A stretch of DNA of 64,000 nt from Plantago major (taxonomy: Eukaryota; Streptophyta; Magnoliopsida; Lamiales; Plantaginaceae). Position numbers and translations under genes: made by a program. Positions 23,510-35,970 of this stretch are shown here, piece by piece; position 1 is the first letter of the stretch; each line of letters opens with the position of its first letter. A model generated the notes under the pieces. The model was given only the letters and a program-made list of their open reading frames with translations. It did no database searches and was not told the origin of the DNA. The stretch lies in contig JAIFAC010000115.1 of assembly GCA_026545765.1 (NCBI GenBank), forward strand, positions 112,710 through 176,709. Reading direction: 5' to 3'.

Positions 23510-25170
23510 ATGGCAAGAACAAGAAGGTCCGTAAGAACCAACGCCACCACCATTGGTACGCCTGCTCCAAGACAAAGGGGGAGACCTCCCACTAAAAGAG
23601 GTGGGGTAGCAAGAGTTTCAACAAGGGAAGTAGTAGATGATCCAAGTGATGGCCACACCGCTAGTCTTTTTTCTGGCGAGGAAAGAGCCACTAATCCACC
23701 AGTAAGGATCCAGACACTTGGGGATGAAGGACAGGTTCCTCCGTCAGGAACACATGGTCCTCCCCCCAGGAAGAAACTTTACCCTCCCGAATGGACGGAT
23801 CATTCGTCCTAGTGAGTTCGGGATGAATGAAAATCAGTTTGGCCTCTTACTCACCACTATTCAAGGATGCTTTGGATCAAACAACCTCCAGCCTCCTCAG
23901 CCCACCCCGCCTACACCGATCCCGAGGCAAGCTGAACCCGCTCAATCAAGAAATGAGCACCGTCCTATCCAACAAAGGCTGGGGGAACAAGTTCAGCCAG
24001 AAGATCTGAGACATCTTCTCAATAGAAGAGCCGCTGCTTCTCATGAACAACGGCGAAGCCCGGAGGTGCCACAGTGAGCAAGTAGGAACTAGTCGTGAGG
24101 AGCTCAACAACAAGTGCTAGAGATCAAATGGCGGAAAGCACCCGATTGTTCAATCGGTGATCTTCCTCTCGGATGTAGCTATCGACCCAGGCTGGGAAAA
24201 AGCGGCAGTGGCGGATCTACCTCCAACAGAAGGCCTTGGAAACACAAATTGCCACCTTGAGTAGGATGGTCAAAGCACATGAGAAGGTGGTAGTTAAAAC
24301 TCCCAACCCTCTGTGCGATGAGATTAGAAGAGAAAGAAAGCGCCCCGACTGTGTTATCCCAAACCTTGAGCATTACTATGGGGATACTTGCCCTGTAGGG
24401 CATCTTACTAGATACGAAAGCAAGATGGAAAGCAATGGACTCAACGATAACATGAAAGCTCTCAACTTTTCCACCACACTCTTTGGAGAAGCGATGGATT
24501 GGTGGACCTCACTACCTAATGGTTCCATCAAATCCTATGCGGATGTCGCCTCCCTTTTCTTGAAAAGATTTGAGAAGGCAAAAAGAAGGAAGAGGTCAGT
24601 TGAGCACTTAGCAGGCATAATCCAGAAAGAGCATGAGGACCTTAGAACCTTCCTTGACCGCTTCAACGCTGAAATCTGACGGTAGAGCCTCCTGACATCA
24701 AAGGCGGGTCCGACACTGTATGCCAACACTTATAATGATGAGCTTAGAAGGAAGCTTTCCAGCGAAGAAATCATCTTTGAAAAGTACGGAAGATATCTGC
24801 GAAGGAGTCTTGTATGGAGAAGATTAGAAGAAATGTCCCGATAAGGCGAGGATCAAAAGGAAAGGAACAAATGCGACAGAACTCCTCCTCGTCGAGGAAG
24901 TTCGAGCAAAAAGAGATCTCGGGGAGAAAAGAATTCCACAGAGAAGAACTCCACCGGGAGATCGCCAGTATACTCGCCTCAATGCAGAGAGATCCGACAT
25001 CTTGGCTTCTATTGTTGAGAAGGACTTAGATATCTGATGGCCTAAACTGTCAAGAGCAGCAAGAGTAAATTCTCTAAAGATTCTGTAGGTTTCCTGGCGA
25101 AGGTCATCCGACTGAGGATTGCATCCAGTTGAAGACGGAAATTGAAAGACTAGTGAGAAGTGGGAAGTTG
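23510..25170 (+). pseudogene. gag polyprotein of the Tat element, broken
   Basis: Starts MARTRRSVRTNA at 23510 (basic N terminus). Frames then shift at about 23800 (to 23718-24077) and at 24236-24679. The last is the capsid-like region with GEAMDWWTSLPNGSIKSYAD and ASLFLKRF, typical of retrotransposon gag. A zinc-finger-like FCRFPGEGHPTEDC occurs near 25080-25125, just before the protease frame. It would form the virus-like particle. Confidence 0.8.
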
Positions 25171-28100
25171 AAAGAACCAACAGACAAAGAAGAGCCCTCC
25201 AGGCATAGAAAGAATGAGCAAAGAAGAGAGGAGCGTGGTTCTGAACCTCCGACAGGATCTTTACCACCACCTCCAGCGGAAATCCCACCCCGGCACGCCC
25301 AAAGGTATCAAGGGTACCACGAAGATACAGAAATGGAGAACCTCCCTTACAGTGGAATTATCAACGCCATTGTAGGAGGACCCACAGGGGGAGATAGCAG
25401 AAATGCAAGGGAAAGGACCGCGCAACACTTGAGAAACAACGACAGAGCTTACGGTCCACCAGCCTTGAAAGGCACAAATGCAATCGCCTTTGACGATAGC
25501 GAGATCCCCCCACCAACGTCTGGCGGAGGAGATCTCAAGGACCCCGATGTCCCTTTGGTTGTCTCTCTAGTAATTGCCACTTACAAGGTCAACAAGGTAC
25601 TAATCGACACAGGAAGCTCCTCCAATGTCATATCCAAAAGGACTGTGGAGCAAATGCACCTGGGGCAAATACAATATGGACGAGTATACACCTCATTGAT
25701 AGGTTTTGGAGGGTCTGTAGTGCGCCCCATTGGAAGCATACCACTACAAGTCTCTATGGGCACTTTTCCGACAAGGGTGACCAAGACTATCCTCTTCGTG
25801 GTAGTAGATAGCACCTTCGATTATAACGTGATCTTGGGCCGCCCGGGACTTAACCAATTCAGAGCAATTGCTTCACCCTTACACAACAGGGTAAAATTTC
25901 CAACCCCGAATGGCGTAGGGGAAGAAATGGGCAACGTTAGAGAAGCCTGGGAGTGCTACATCATGTCAACTAGAGGGGCCACGGAACCTGTCCTTTCGTT
26001 CACTAAGGGCCCTCTTAGCCACTCTTCCATTACTCTAACGCCACCAAAGGAAGAGATCGGTATTGGATCGCTCAGAGAAAAGTTCCCCAAGACAGCTAGA
26101 ATAGAATCCCTTGAAGCCTTGAAAGAGGTCCAACTGGTCGAAGGAAATCCGGAAAGAACAACTCGGATTGGAACGGAGATGAGTACGGAAGTAGAGCGGA
26201 AGCTCATCGCTTGCCTTCGCGACAATTGCGACATCTTTGCTTGGAGCCTGAGATGATCTCAAGGGATAGACCCGAGGATCGCGATTCACTTTGAACATGG
26301 ATCCGACGGTCAAGCACATCCGACAAGAGGAAATTCTTTGGACGATTGAGGATGCTATCATAGCAGGGGAAGTTGACAAGTTGATGAAAGCAGGTCATAT
26401 CGAAGAAGTCAGATACTCCGATTGGGTCTGTAACGTGGTCCTCGTCGAAAAAGCTCCAGGAAAGTGGAGAATGTGCAATGACTTCACTAGACTCAACAAG
26501 TTTTGTCCAAAGGATCCCTATCCATTGCCACGCATAGACCAGTTGGTTGATTCCACTGCAGGATGTGCACTTCTAAGCTTCATGGATGCCTACCAAGGCT
26601 TCTACCAAATTAGGATGGCTCAAGAAGACATCAAGAAAACGGCATTATTTGCGAGAGGTCTATTGCTTCAAGGTCATGCCCTTTGGCCTCAAAAATGCAG
26701 GAGCTACTTACCAACGTCTGGTAAATAAGATGTTCAAGGAAGAATTGGGAAAAACCATGGAAGTCTATGTGGATGACATGCTTGTGAAAAGCAAGACTGA
26801 AGAGGAACACATTGAACACCTTAATAATTGTTTTTCCATTCTCCGGAAATATGGAATGAAGCTGAACCCTGAGAAGTGCACTTTTGGGGTGAAAGGAGGA
26901 AAATTCCTTGGCTACATGATCACAGAAAGAGGCATCAGTGCTAACCCAGAGAAAATAAAGGCAATCTTAGATCTGCCACAGCCCAAGACTGTCAATGAAG
27001 TTCAGAAGCTTCTAGGAAAGGTGATGGCATTGAGCCGTTTTATCTCAAAATCCGCCGAGAAGAACCTTCCCTTCTTTAAGATCTTACGAAAAGGGAATAA
27101 GTTCGAGTGGATAAAGGAGTGCGAGGAAGCCCTGGAAAACTTGAAAAAGTATCTCCTTTCGCCGCCCCTCCTGTCTAAACCCATGGAGGATGAAACTCTT
27201 TACCTCTATTTAGCCACCACTGATGAAGCAATGAGTTCTGTACTGGTACGGCTACAAGCCAACGAGCATCTACCAATTTACTATTTGAGCAAAGCCCTTG
27301 CAGGCTCTGAGGCCAGATACGTCAAAGTTGAGAAGCTCGCCTTCGCACTGGTTTACACTGCACGGCGACTGAAGCCTTACTTCAAGTCGCATCGGATTGT
27401 GGTCCTTACAACTGAGCCACTCAAACATGTCTTGGGAAAACCGGATCAGTCAGGACGCCTGTCCAAATGGGCTATTGAGCTAAGTGAATATGATATTGGG
27501 TATCAAGCCCCATCTGCCAAGAAAGCGCAAGTTCTGGCCGACTTCCTGGTGGAGTATCCAGAGAAAGCAGGAGACGAGAATGAAAACCCCCAGGAAAAGG
27601 CTAGTCATATGGTGATAGCCCAGATCAAGGATTCAAGTGGAAAGAAAGAAGCAGAAGAGACACAAAGAAGTAACATCCAGCCTTTGATTGAATATTACCA
27701 ACCTATGGATGATTCACTGAGATTGAGGCACATGTTTCTCTTGGACGAAGAACTCAATACCTCAACAACTGCATCTTCCGACAAGAAGCAGGAGGTTGAG
27801 AAAGCACTCACTCCCACTTCGGGAGGTAAGGAAAGAAACAAAGAATGTTGGACATTACAAGTGGACAGATCATCAACCGGACGGTTGGGAGGAATAGGAA
27901 TTTTCCTGGAAAGTCCTGAAGGAGCCAAGCTAGAGTACGCCATCACTCTCAATTTCAAGGTGACAAACAATGAGGCCGAATATGAAGCACTTATCACCGG
28001 CCTAAAAATGGCGAAAGCCCTTCAGGTAAAAAGGATCAAAGCCTACACAGACTCCGAGCTCGTACAATCCCAGTTCTCCGGGACCTTCACCACCAAAGGA

Positions 28101-28334
28101 CCTAGCATGATCAAATACTTAGAGCTCCTCAAGAAAGAGGTTGAGCAATTTGAAGAATTTACTCTTGACCAATTTCACAGAGAATGGAATGAAAAGGCCG
28201 ACGCCCTCTCCAAGTACGCCTCAGCCTTAGGAGCTTTGGACACGAGAAGTGTCATCCTAATGACCGGCGGAATCCTCCACAGCAAACCCAGCGGAAAGAT
28301 GTTTCTCTTGAGCACGAAAGAAAGCGGATGGTGA
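25129..28334 (+). pseudogene. pol of the Tat element: protease, RT, RNase H, second RNase H
   Basis: 25129-26256 carries the aspartic protease with active site VLIDTGSSSNVI. After a frame change, 26291-26728 begins the reverse transcriptase (GKWRMCNDFTRLNKFCPKD, LSFMDAYQGFYQI). A further frameshift near 26660 leads to 26586-28334, which holds VMPFGLKNAGATYQR, the catalytic YVDD, the RNase H part (TTEPLKHVLGKPDQSGRL) and a separate second RNase H (WTLQVDRSS, VTNNEAEYEALITGLKMA, YTDSELV, NEKADALSKYAS). The second RNase H has aspartates replaced at its first position (QVDRSS is kept) and marks the Tat group. Confidence 0.88.
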
Positions 28335-28436
28335 TATATTCCGTTACCTCAAGGATGGTACTTTACCTGGATCCTAGAGAGGCGGGAAGATTCATGTCGA
28401 GCTAACGGTACTTTATGCGGGAGAAGATCTCTACAA

Positions 28437-29528
28437 AAGATCCTCTGTGGAACTCACATGAGGTGCCTAGATCCTCGAAAGTAGCTGCGATGGAAGAAAT
28501 CCAGCGGAAGTTGTGGAAGTCATTACGGAGGAAGAACTTTGGCACAAAAGATCATAAGGCAAGGATACTATTGGCCGACTATTGACATGGATCTTGCCAA
28601 CATCGCGCCTTTGTGAAGGCCGATACTATGCCGACATACCACACCGACCAACCCTATGATTCCGTCAATCATAGCATGCCCATTTGATCAATGGGGCATA
28701 GACATAGTTGGTCCCTTTCCGCGAGGAACACATCAAAAGAAGTTCTTGATAGTGGCAGTGGAGTACTTCACTAAGTGGGTCGAAGCTGAAGCAGTGTCAA
28801 CCATCACAGAAAGCAGGGTGCGGACATTCATCTGGAAGAACATCATCTGTCGGTTTGGACTCCCACGAGTGCTAGTTTCAGACAATGGAGCACAATTTTC
28901 TGGGTCAAGATTGAAGGAGTGGCTTCAATCCTTTAAAATAGAACAACGCTTTACTTTCGTTGGCCACCCCCAAGCCAATGGTCAGGTGGAAGCCACCAAC
29001 AAGACCATTGTCAAAATTCTGGAGAAAAGGTTGAGGACTTCCCAAGACAGTTGGGCGGATGATCTCGACGCAGTCCTTTGGGCCCATCGAACGACAGCCC
29101 GAACGGCCACACAAGAAACACCTTTCTCCTTGGTCTATGGATCCGAGGCGGTCATCCCTTCGGAAACGGTGGTGGCAACCCAGAGAATCCAGCAATACAA
29201 CCCAGTTGATAATGAGCCCGCAAGGATCTATGACCTTGAGCTCCTTGAAGACAAGCGCGATAAGGCATTGGCCAACATCCTTAGGTACCAAGCCATGACC
29301 GCTCGAGCCTACAATAAGCATGTCTTTCCCAAGGACATACAAGTTGGAGACTTAGTCCTCAGAAGAGCCGATATACTAAGTCATGTGGGGAAACTTAAGC
29401 CCAAGTGGGAAGGACCGTACAAGGTTACTGGGGCAAGAGTTAATGGAAGCTTTGAACTGGAAGATGAACAAGGGCGGGCCTTGAAGAGAACTTGGAATGC
29501 CAAGAATCTCCAAAAGTTTTACACTTAG
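28437..29528 (+). pseudogene. integrase of the Tat element
   Basis: 28656-29528 is a long open frame with the integrase core: DQWGIDIVGPFP (first D), VLVSDNGAQFSG (second D), GHPQANGQVEATNK (E). The C-terminal GPYKVTGARVNGSFELED part follows. The upstream zinc-binding part (CGTHMRCLDPR, and QGYYWP in another frame) lies at 28437-28620 but is shifted out of frame. The integrase core itself is intact. It inserts element DNA into the genome. Confidence 0.82.
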
Positions 29529-31877
29529 AGAAGTATGGCAACGACTGTCACCTTCTTCTATCTTGTCGACCTGTTTTTTGAGTTTGATTTTTGAAAAAGG
29601 CCTCGAAGCCCTCAAGTTGTAACCCGATTTCCGTCAAATCAATACAACAATGATCTCATAAACTTTGTTGATAATCATGTCCTCCGGATCTCATGATTCG
29701 AACGGACCATGAAGGTATTTAACTACTTAATCCGAACCCAGATCATACACTGATCCGGATCGGATTCACACAATCAAACAGTGTCCGACCTTGACAAAGG
29801 CAAATACGCTTTTATTAGAAAAGATCTGATTTACAAAGTCAGGGTCCGAAGAGCCCTAATCAAGCTTACAAAAACAAGCTCCTACTCTTTCTTTTCTACT
29901 ACTACAGTGAAGCTTCTTAATTAACCTTGGTCTACCGAACCAAACCCCGTCCGAGCACTATTAGCCGCATCTGTGGGCGCTCCGAAAGAAGAAGGATTTC
30001 CACCATCCCAACTTTGATTGCTTACTGACAAAGATTTCAGAGCCCCCTTCGGACGATCCAAAGACTAACGGCAGCCGGACGATATAACTGTCCAGAAAGG
30101 ATACTGCATCACTACTGAACGAAAGATAGCTCCGAAGCAGGCAAGAAGCACTATAACAATCCGGATAATCGGATTAACTGAGATCACTCCGGAGGCTCCC
30201 GTTGATCCGAGTCCCAACAAGATCGGCATTGTCAGGGACTCCGTTCCAGAATTGTAAGTCGCTCCCTCGAGCCTTCAATTCCGGAACGCAGCCACCAACA
30301 AAACCGAGTTGCTCGGACGAAAGACCTCAGGTGCAAGACAAACGAGTCACCGAAAAGGTTACTTCCGGAAGTCCCCAATAATCCGACTCCAAACAAGCTC
30401 AGCACTGTTGGAGACTCCTTTCCAAAATTGCAAGTAGCTCTCTCGAGCCTTCAATCCTGGAAACAAAGTCACCAACAGAACCAAACTGCTCGGGTACGTA
30501 TCTTCAAGGGCGAGCTAGAAGATCTACTAAAACGGATACATCCGGAGCTCCCTTAATCCGAGAAACGGACAACTAGATACAACAGGATTGGTAGAAAGCC
30601 TTCCAACATCTCGGGCGGTTTTTTACGACCGAACCAAGAAATACTGGAAGGAATTCTACCAAACCAATTATGCCGACTTGTCGCCCCCCGGGCACATACC
30701 CAGAAGCGGATTGCCTCGGATGCATTGAAGTTCAAAAACAACTATCTGAAGATCCCCAAACTATCCAGCTAATCTACCTCTCCGGGGCTAAAGTCGTGGA
30801 TATAGACCACAGCCCCGGAGAAAGAAGATTAGCCTGACGATCAGAGGGATTGATTGGCAAAAATTCCAGGCCTCACTCGGCACGGACGGTATCCTCGAAG
30901 ATCCGAGGCTGGCTTTCCGAGCAATCTAATTTCCAAAACTCTCACCGTGAACCAACCCGGGTAGACTTCCGAAGCATCGGAGAAACCCTTGGGACAAGAT
31001 CACACGCAAGAGTGATGACATAAAAATGCTCACCAGCTGCTCGGACTCGAGCTCCGGACCATTGATTACTATAAAAGGGAGAAATGTCCTAATGAAAAGC
31101 CGTACAAAGCAGGGGTATATATAGAAAGAGAGGACCAATCAGAAGCAGACACGTGTCCCATAATCACCGGAAATGGGCTTGGGCCGAACATGGGCCTAGC
31201 TCTTCAGCTTCCATTGGCCCAACCCAACAATCCATCCATACGGTCGAGCATATCGACTAAGCTACTCACTCGGACGTATCAAGCTCGGGGCTGACATAAC
31301 AACATCCGAAGCAACTGTGATCCGTATAGAGTCACCCTGTACTCGATACTGATCATCTTTTCACTATCTCAGAAGTCTGCATGACTCGAGAAGACACACC
31401 AAGTCAACGTCCGAATCATCATATCTTATCACGATACGAGGAGATTCTCTTACTCACAAGCCTAGCCACTCTAATACGTGGCTCCGAACCGTTCGTAATC
31501 CGGTTTATTTCTATTAAAGATTCCGATTCGGATGGGCACAGTGGTTGATCGTCCCCCAAGACCCGCAAAGGAGAATTTGCATCAAGCAAATTAATGACCT
31601 GGCGATATGAATCTTCAGGGTTCGAACCCACTACCCGAGTCTACGAGAGTTGATGAATTACTACGCAAATACGAAATTAAAATGCGCAAGAATGTAAACA
31701 GAAGCATTTAGCATTCTTGTAACAAAAATAGTTCCGAGCCACCAATGGGCCCGGACCAACAACATTTCATCGAGTCGGATATATGGCTTTACAAAAAGAT
31801 GATGGACAAAAAAAAAAAGACATTGTTTTTAGGCCCGGAGGCACCCTATTACAAAAAACCCGGGGCATACCCCGTCT
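29529..31877 (+). other. 3' non-coding region of the Tat element
   Basis: 2.3 kb without a convincing gene. It contains a tandem pair of about 176-bp units at roughly 30195-30545 (tcccaacaagatcggcattg / ctccaaacaagctcagcactg), and two TATA-like runs on the plus strand near 31070 (tataaaagg) and 31115 (gtatatatag). Confidence 0.6.
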
Positions 31878-34800
31878 TCACTGCCCTCGCCGCTCGGACG
31901 AACTAGGTCGAGACCGAGAGGGGCCCCCCGTATCCTTCTCCGAAGGCACTTGACCTTGTTGTTGGGCTGCTTGGGCTAACCTCCGTTCTCTCTGAGCCTC
32001 AACCTCTTTCAGGAAGGCCGAACACTGCTCCATCAAGTCTAGGTCGCGATCAAAGCCATGGATAGGCCCGGGCAGAGTCAGCCAGTCTCGGTTGTGATCC
32101 AGGTGATCCTCCAAAGGAACGAAAACACTGGACATAAGCACCCGAGGGACGAAGGATGGGAGATACGGACTGCCATGGTTGTATTTCTTGCCCTCCGACT
32201 CGTCGCAGACCAGCTCCACAAATTCACATTTGAGCAGGTCCTCGTCCAAGACACCCTCCGGAGCAAAGTCCGAGCCATCTCCATTCTTAAAGGCGGAAAC
32301 CCCCTCAGCCTCCAAGTCGCAGTCACTCGGTATCCAACCCTTCCTCCGGCACTGCTCCACAGCTGCATCAAACCCATCTTGACGGGCCTCATCATACTTC
32401 GACTCGAACAAAAACTTGCAGGAGTCCGAATCAAGGAAATCTTGGACAGCCCTTGTCCGGACTCCCCGAAGCTCCTTCAGCATCTTATCTTTGAAAGTCT
32501 GAGAGACGGCCACGAAGTCGTCCAAACTATCTTGGTGCACTTTCAAGTCAGCCTCCAAACATCGAATGGCACTTTTCATCTTGGCCGCCTCCGATTCGGC
32601 CTCTGTTTATGACTATAGCCTTCTTGAGCGCTCGAGCTTTGTTCAACCGGGACGCTTCAATCGCCCGGGCAGCCTCAGCCTTGGCCAAATCCTCTTCTAG
32701 GTTAGCCCTCCGAGCAGCTACCAAAGAGCATGCTTCCACGGCAGCAGCAAGCTAAAAACAAAAATGAAACATCGGAAGCGTTAGATACCTCCGAACCACA
32801 AGGAGATGTAAAACCAATGGAAAAATTTAAACTCACTTTGGCGGCGATTAACTCATGATCCGTTCGGCTCGGCGGCAACCGAGCAACCGACATCGAATCC
32901 GGCTGGGCGCCTCGCTCATCTTTCCTTGCCTTTTTGGCGGGAGGATTCGGACCTTGGACGGCGCTTTTTGCGACCCGGCGCTCGATCCGCTTGCGGGAGG
33001 ATCTCGGGACACGGATCTTGGAGGCTTCTTCGAGCCCTTAGATCCGACCACCTTACCCTTGTCCGGAGTAGGGATAGTTTGGGCCTCTTCGCCCGCAGCA
33101 GCTCTCCGAGTCTCCTCCACTCGGAACACAGCGGCATTTCTTGGCTCGTTCATCGGGAGTACGGTGGAAGTCTTGATAACTTGGGTCCGGGAACCCTCTG
33201 CCAACTCCTTCCGCTGCGCAGCGTTTTGCTAACGCTTCAACTCCCGCATGGTCGACATCGTATACTCGAACCAAAAAGCTGCACATCCGAATCAAAATAA
33301 GTTGCAAGATACAAAAGAATCTACAAATGGTAATCATATAAGTCGACAAAAAGATAACCGACTCGGACAACCAACCAGAGGTAGAGAGAAACCACTTACT
33401 CAAATCCTCCATATTGTCACAAAAACTTGGCTCGGACAAACCGGCCAAGAAAGGCGACATATCGACCCTCGGAAGAAATACTTGCGGCTCTTGACTCGAT
33501 GGAGCGCTTGCATCCACAAGGGATGTTCCATGCGGTGGCTTCCAATCTGATAGCTTGCCTCGGAAGAACTTTTTCTCGAAATGCCACGTGGGCCTCTCCG
33601 CTTCGGATTGCCCGGGCTTCAGAGCCGGACGAACAAAAATGTACCTCTTGAACCATTGGATTCCCAATGAGGACAAGGGATCGACAAAAAACGTGTACGC
33701 CTAGCGACATGCGAACGTATAGAACCATGTGTTCCTACTACTTACACTTATGTTAAATAATTTACGGAAATTATCGAAGGTGAGCGGAATGCCTTTATAT
33801 TTACATAAGACTCCGAAGAACATCAGATTTCCGAGGGAGTTGGGGATGATCTGGTGCGGACTCAAACCCATGCTGTTCAAAATCTCCAGAAACTCGGGCG
33901 ATACGGGTAGCCGCCACCCGCAATGGAGACTTATCTCATAAACAGACATGTAGCCCGGAGGTGGATTATAAAAAGCATGAGATTCGTCTGGGATGAGAAT
34001 CTCCACACACTCCGGGATCTCATATCTTCTCCGGAGCTCATCCACTTCATCGGCTCGGATGGTTGAGGCACAAGTAGGCAGAGTACCGTCTTCATTCAAT
34101 TCGCCCTCCGGATCGGGGTGAGTCACCCCGTCTTTAGACCGAGGGAACTTTACTTGGAATACGTCCTCGCCCTTCCTCAGCCTCTCCGGACGCTCTTCCT
34201 CAGCCACCTGCCGACTCGGCCCTGCTCGCCCAGCAGTTTCCACGCGGAGCACATGAGCAGATGGCTCTACACCTTCTTCCTCCTCGGAACCAAAATCTTG
34301 GCCCCGCACACCTTCTTCTGCCTCGTCTTCCTCGGATGAGGACGCTAATTCTACAACAGTCCGGAGAGGTACAGCTACCTACACCCGGTCTTCTTCACCT
34401 TCTTCAAATGCACCTAAGCTAGGAGGTGCCTCCGAAGTATCATGCACTTCCTCAATATTCGGCTCCTGCGGATCCGGAACGAACGGGACTCGATTAGGAT
34501 TACTCCTAAAGTTATAACCTAGGTTGCGAATTAAGGTTCGGATCTCTACCGGAAGTTCGGATTCCTGCCCAGCACGACCCGGGCGACGAGTTCCTACAAC
34601 TCGCGAACTTGTTTCTTGAGCCGCTACAATAACCTGCACATGGGACACTCGCAGGTAATCCTGACGCCTCGGAGGACCTGGATCCGGAACAACTAACCGA
34701 AGTAAGGAACTTACCTCGGGCTCTTCCCGGCTCGGATGGGGCGCTTGTTCCACCTCCAGTACGTCATCATCATCCACGATCTCAATCTCCTCGGAGCTAT

Positions 34801-34891
34801 CGGTTAAGGATATCGCCTCGGAGTCATATCCCTCAGCCTCGGATCGATTTTGGCTATCACTCTCGGACATCCTAGGGAAAGGAGAAAGCAA
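31878..34891 (-). pseudogene. antisense gene of the Tat element (transposase_28-like)
   Basis: On the minus strand, from MLSPFPRMSESDS at 34891, one frame continues to about 33390. It is interrupted only by TAG codons at 34379-34381 and 33701-33703. It has an acidic N terminus, then RRRYEIPECVEILIPDES, a Gly-Tyr-Met-Ser region (PPPGYMSVYEISLHCGWRLP), FGVLCKYKGIPLTFDNFRKL and WFKRYIFVRPALKPG. A GTAAGT intron near 33390-33280 and another near 32840-32755 lead to basic and coiled-coil parts, ending at 31878. This matches the antisense 'putative gypsy type transposon' ORF known in Tat/Retand/Grande elements, whose role is unknown. A further TAG (33229-33231) and frameshifts break it. Confidence 0.75.
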
Positions 34892-35302
34892 TTTCGTAAG
34901 CTTTAAGATGGCAGTCCGAGAGGTCGTTTATGTATATTAAAAGTGAACAGTTCAAGGCCAAAACCAGCGGCTTTACTTGACGAAGTTAGTTCGGAGTCAG
35001 TACTACGCTTATTCGGGGTTAGTCAACATCAAGTATGTATTGATCATCAACATATACTACACATCATAAGCATGCATCCGAGCAACTTGAAGATGAAAGA
35101 CAACAGAGATAATTTAATCATAAGACGAGACAAGTAAACTTACTTGGACTCGGATGATTAGATAGAAGTGACTTGACTTTGCACAGGATCACGCGCTTCG
35201 AACCGCTCGTTGCTCGCTTCGGATTGCTAGTAGTTGCTTCGGATATACTTAGAACGCAAAAATTCTCTCTCTAAACGGTGAGAAATGAACCGGCCAACCC
35301 CT

Positions 35303-35311
35303 CTATTTATA
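35303..35311 (-). promoter_or_regulatory. TATA box for the antisense gene
   Basis: TATAAATAG on the minus strand, about 410 bp upstream of the ATG at 34891, between the antisense gene and the 3' LTR. Position and sense fit a promoter independent of the LTR. Confidence 0.45.
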
Positions 35312-35955
35312 GAGGGCCATATTGGGAACTCCAACCGTCGCGACTTTACGGGATTAAATCTCAATCGTAGATCAAAAATCATCCAACGGCATAGTACAAT
35401 TATACCAAGTGAAATGACGAATTGGTACAACAAACTTACCTCTTGGATCGATGAATACAACAACTCTCCCTCTCTCGGGCGGTAGACAACACGGGAGTTC
35501 CGGAGCATCATCTTCTCGGACGCCTAGCGGCTTATCAGTCCAGTATAACTTTTCCACGCAAGGAACCTCGTATACTCGAGCGATTATCCTTCGGACCTTC
35601 CCGCGACCACAGAGGTTGGTTCGGACGGGACACGCACCTACGATCCACCACCGTAGCTCATCAAAGCCACACTACCGATGTTCGGAGCCTAAACTTAGTC
35701 TCCATTACAAATACCCCTTTTTTCTTTTTTCTTCACTTCGTTGCCCTTCGGACCCAGTCCCTCGGATGGCGACGATGTTTTAGAAAAAGAAAAAGGGGGG
35801 GGGGGGAGAGAGAGACTAAGTCAATGGCCACACGAAGTACGGAGTACTTTTTTTTCAACGAAATCAAAACGGATTGGACTGAAGAACGGATTTTTTCCTC
35901 AAAACAGCTTCCCAAACAATTAGTTCCACAACTATCTTCTACTAAGATACTTGGA

Positions 35956-35970
35956 AACTAGGGGGACATA
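35956..35970 (+). other. polypurine tract
   Basis: aaactagggggacata lies directly before the 3' LTR (TGTTGATACGG), as expected for plus-strand priming. Confidence 0.6.

Noticed and set aside
31060..31130. Promoter from tataaaagg and tatatatag
   Set aside because: No gene follows on that strand; TATA-like runs are common here.
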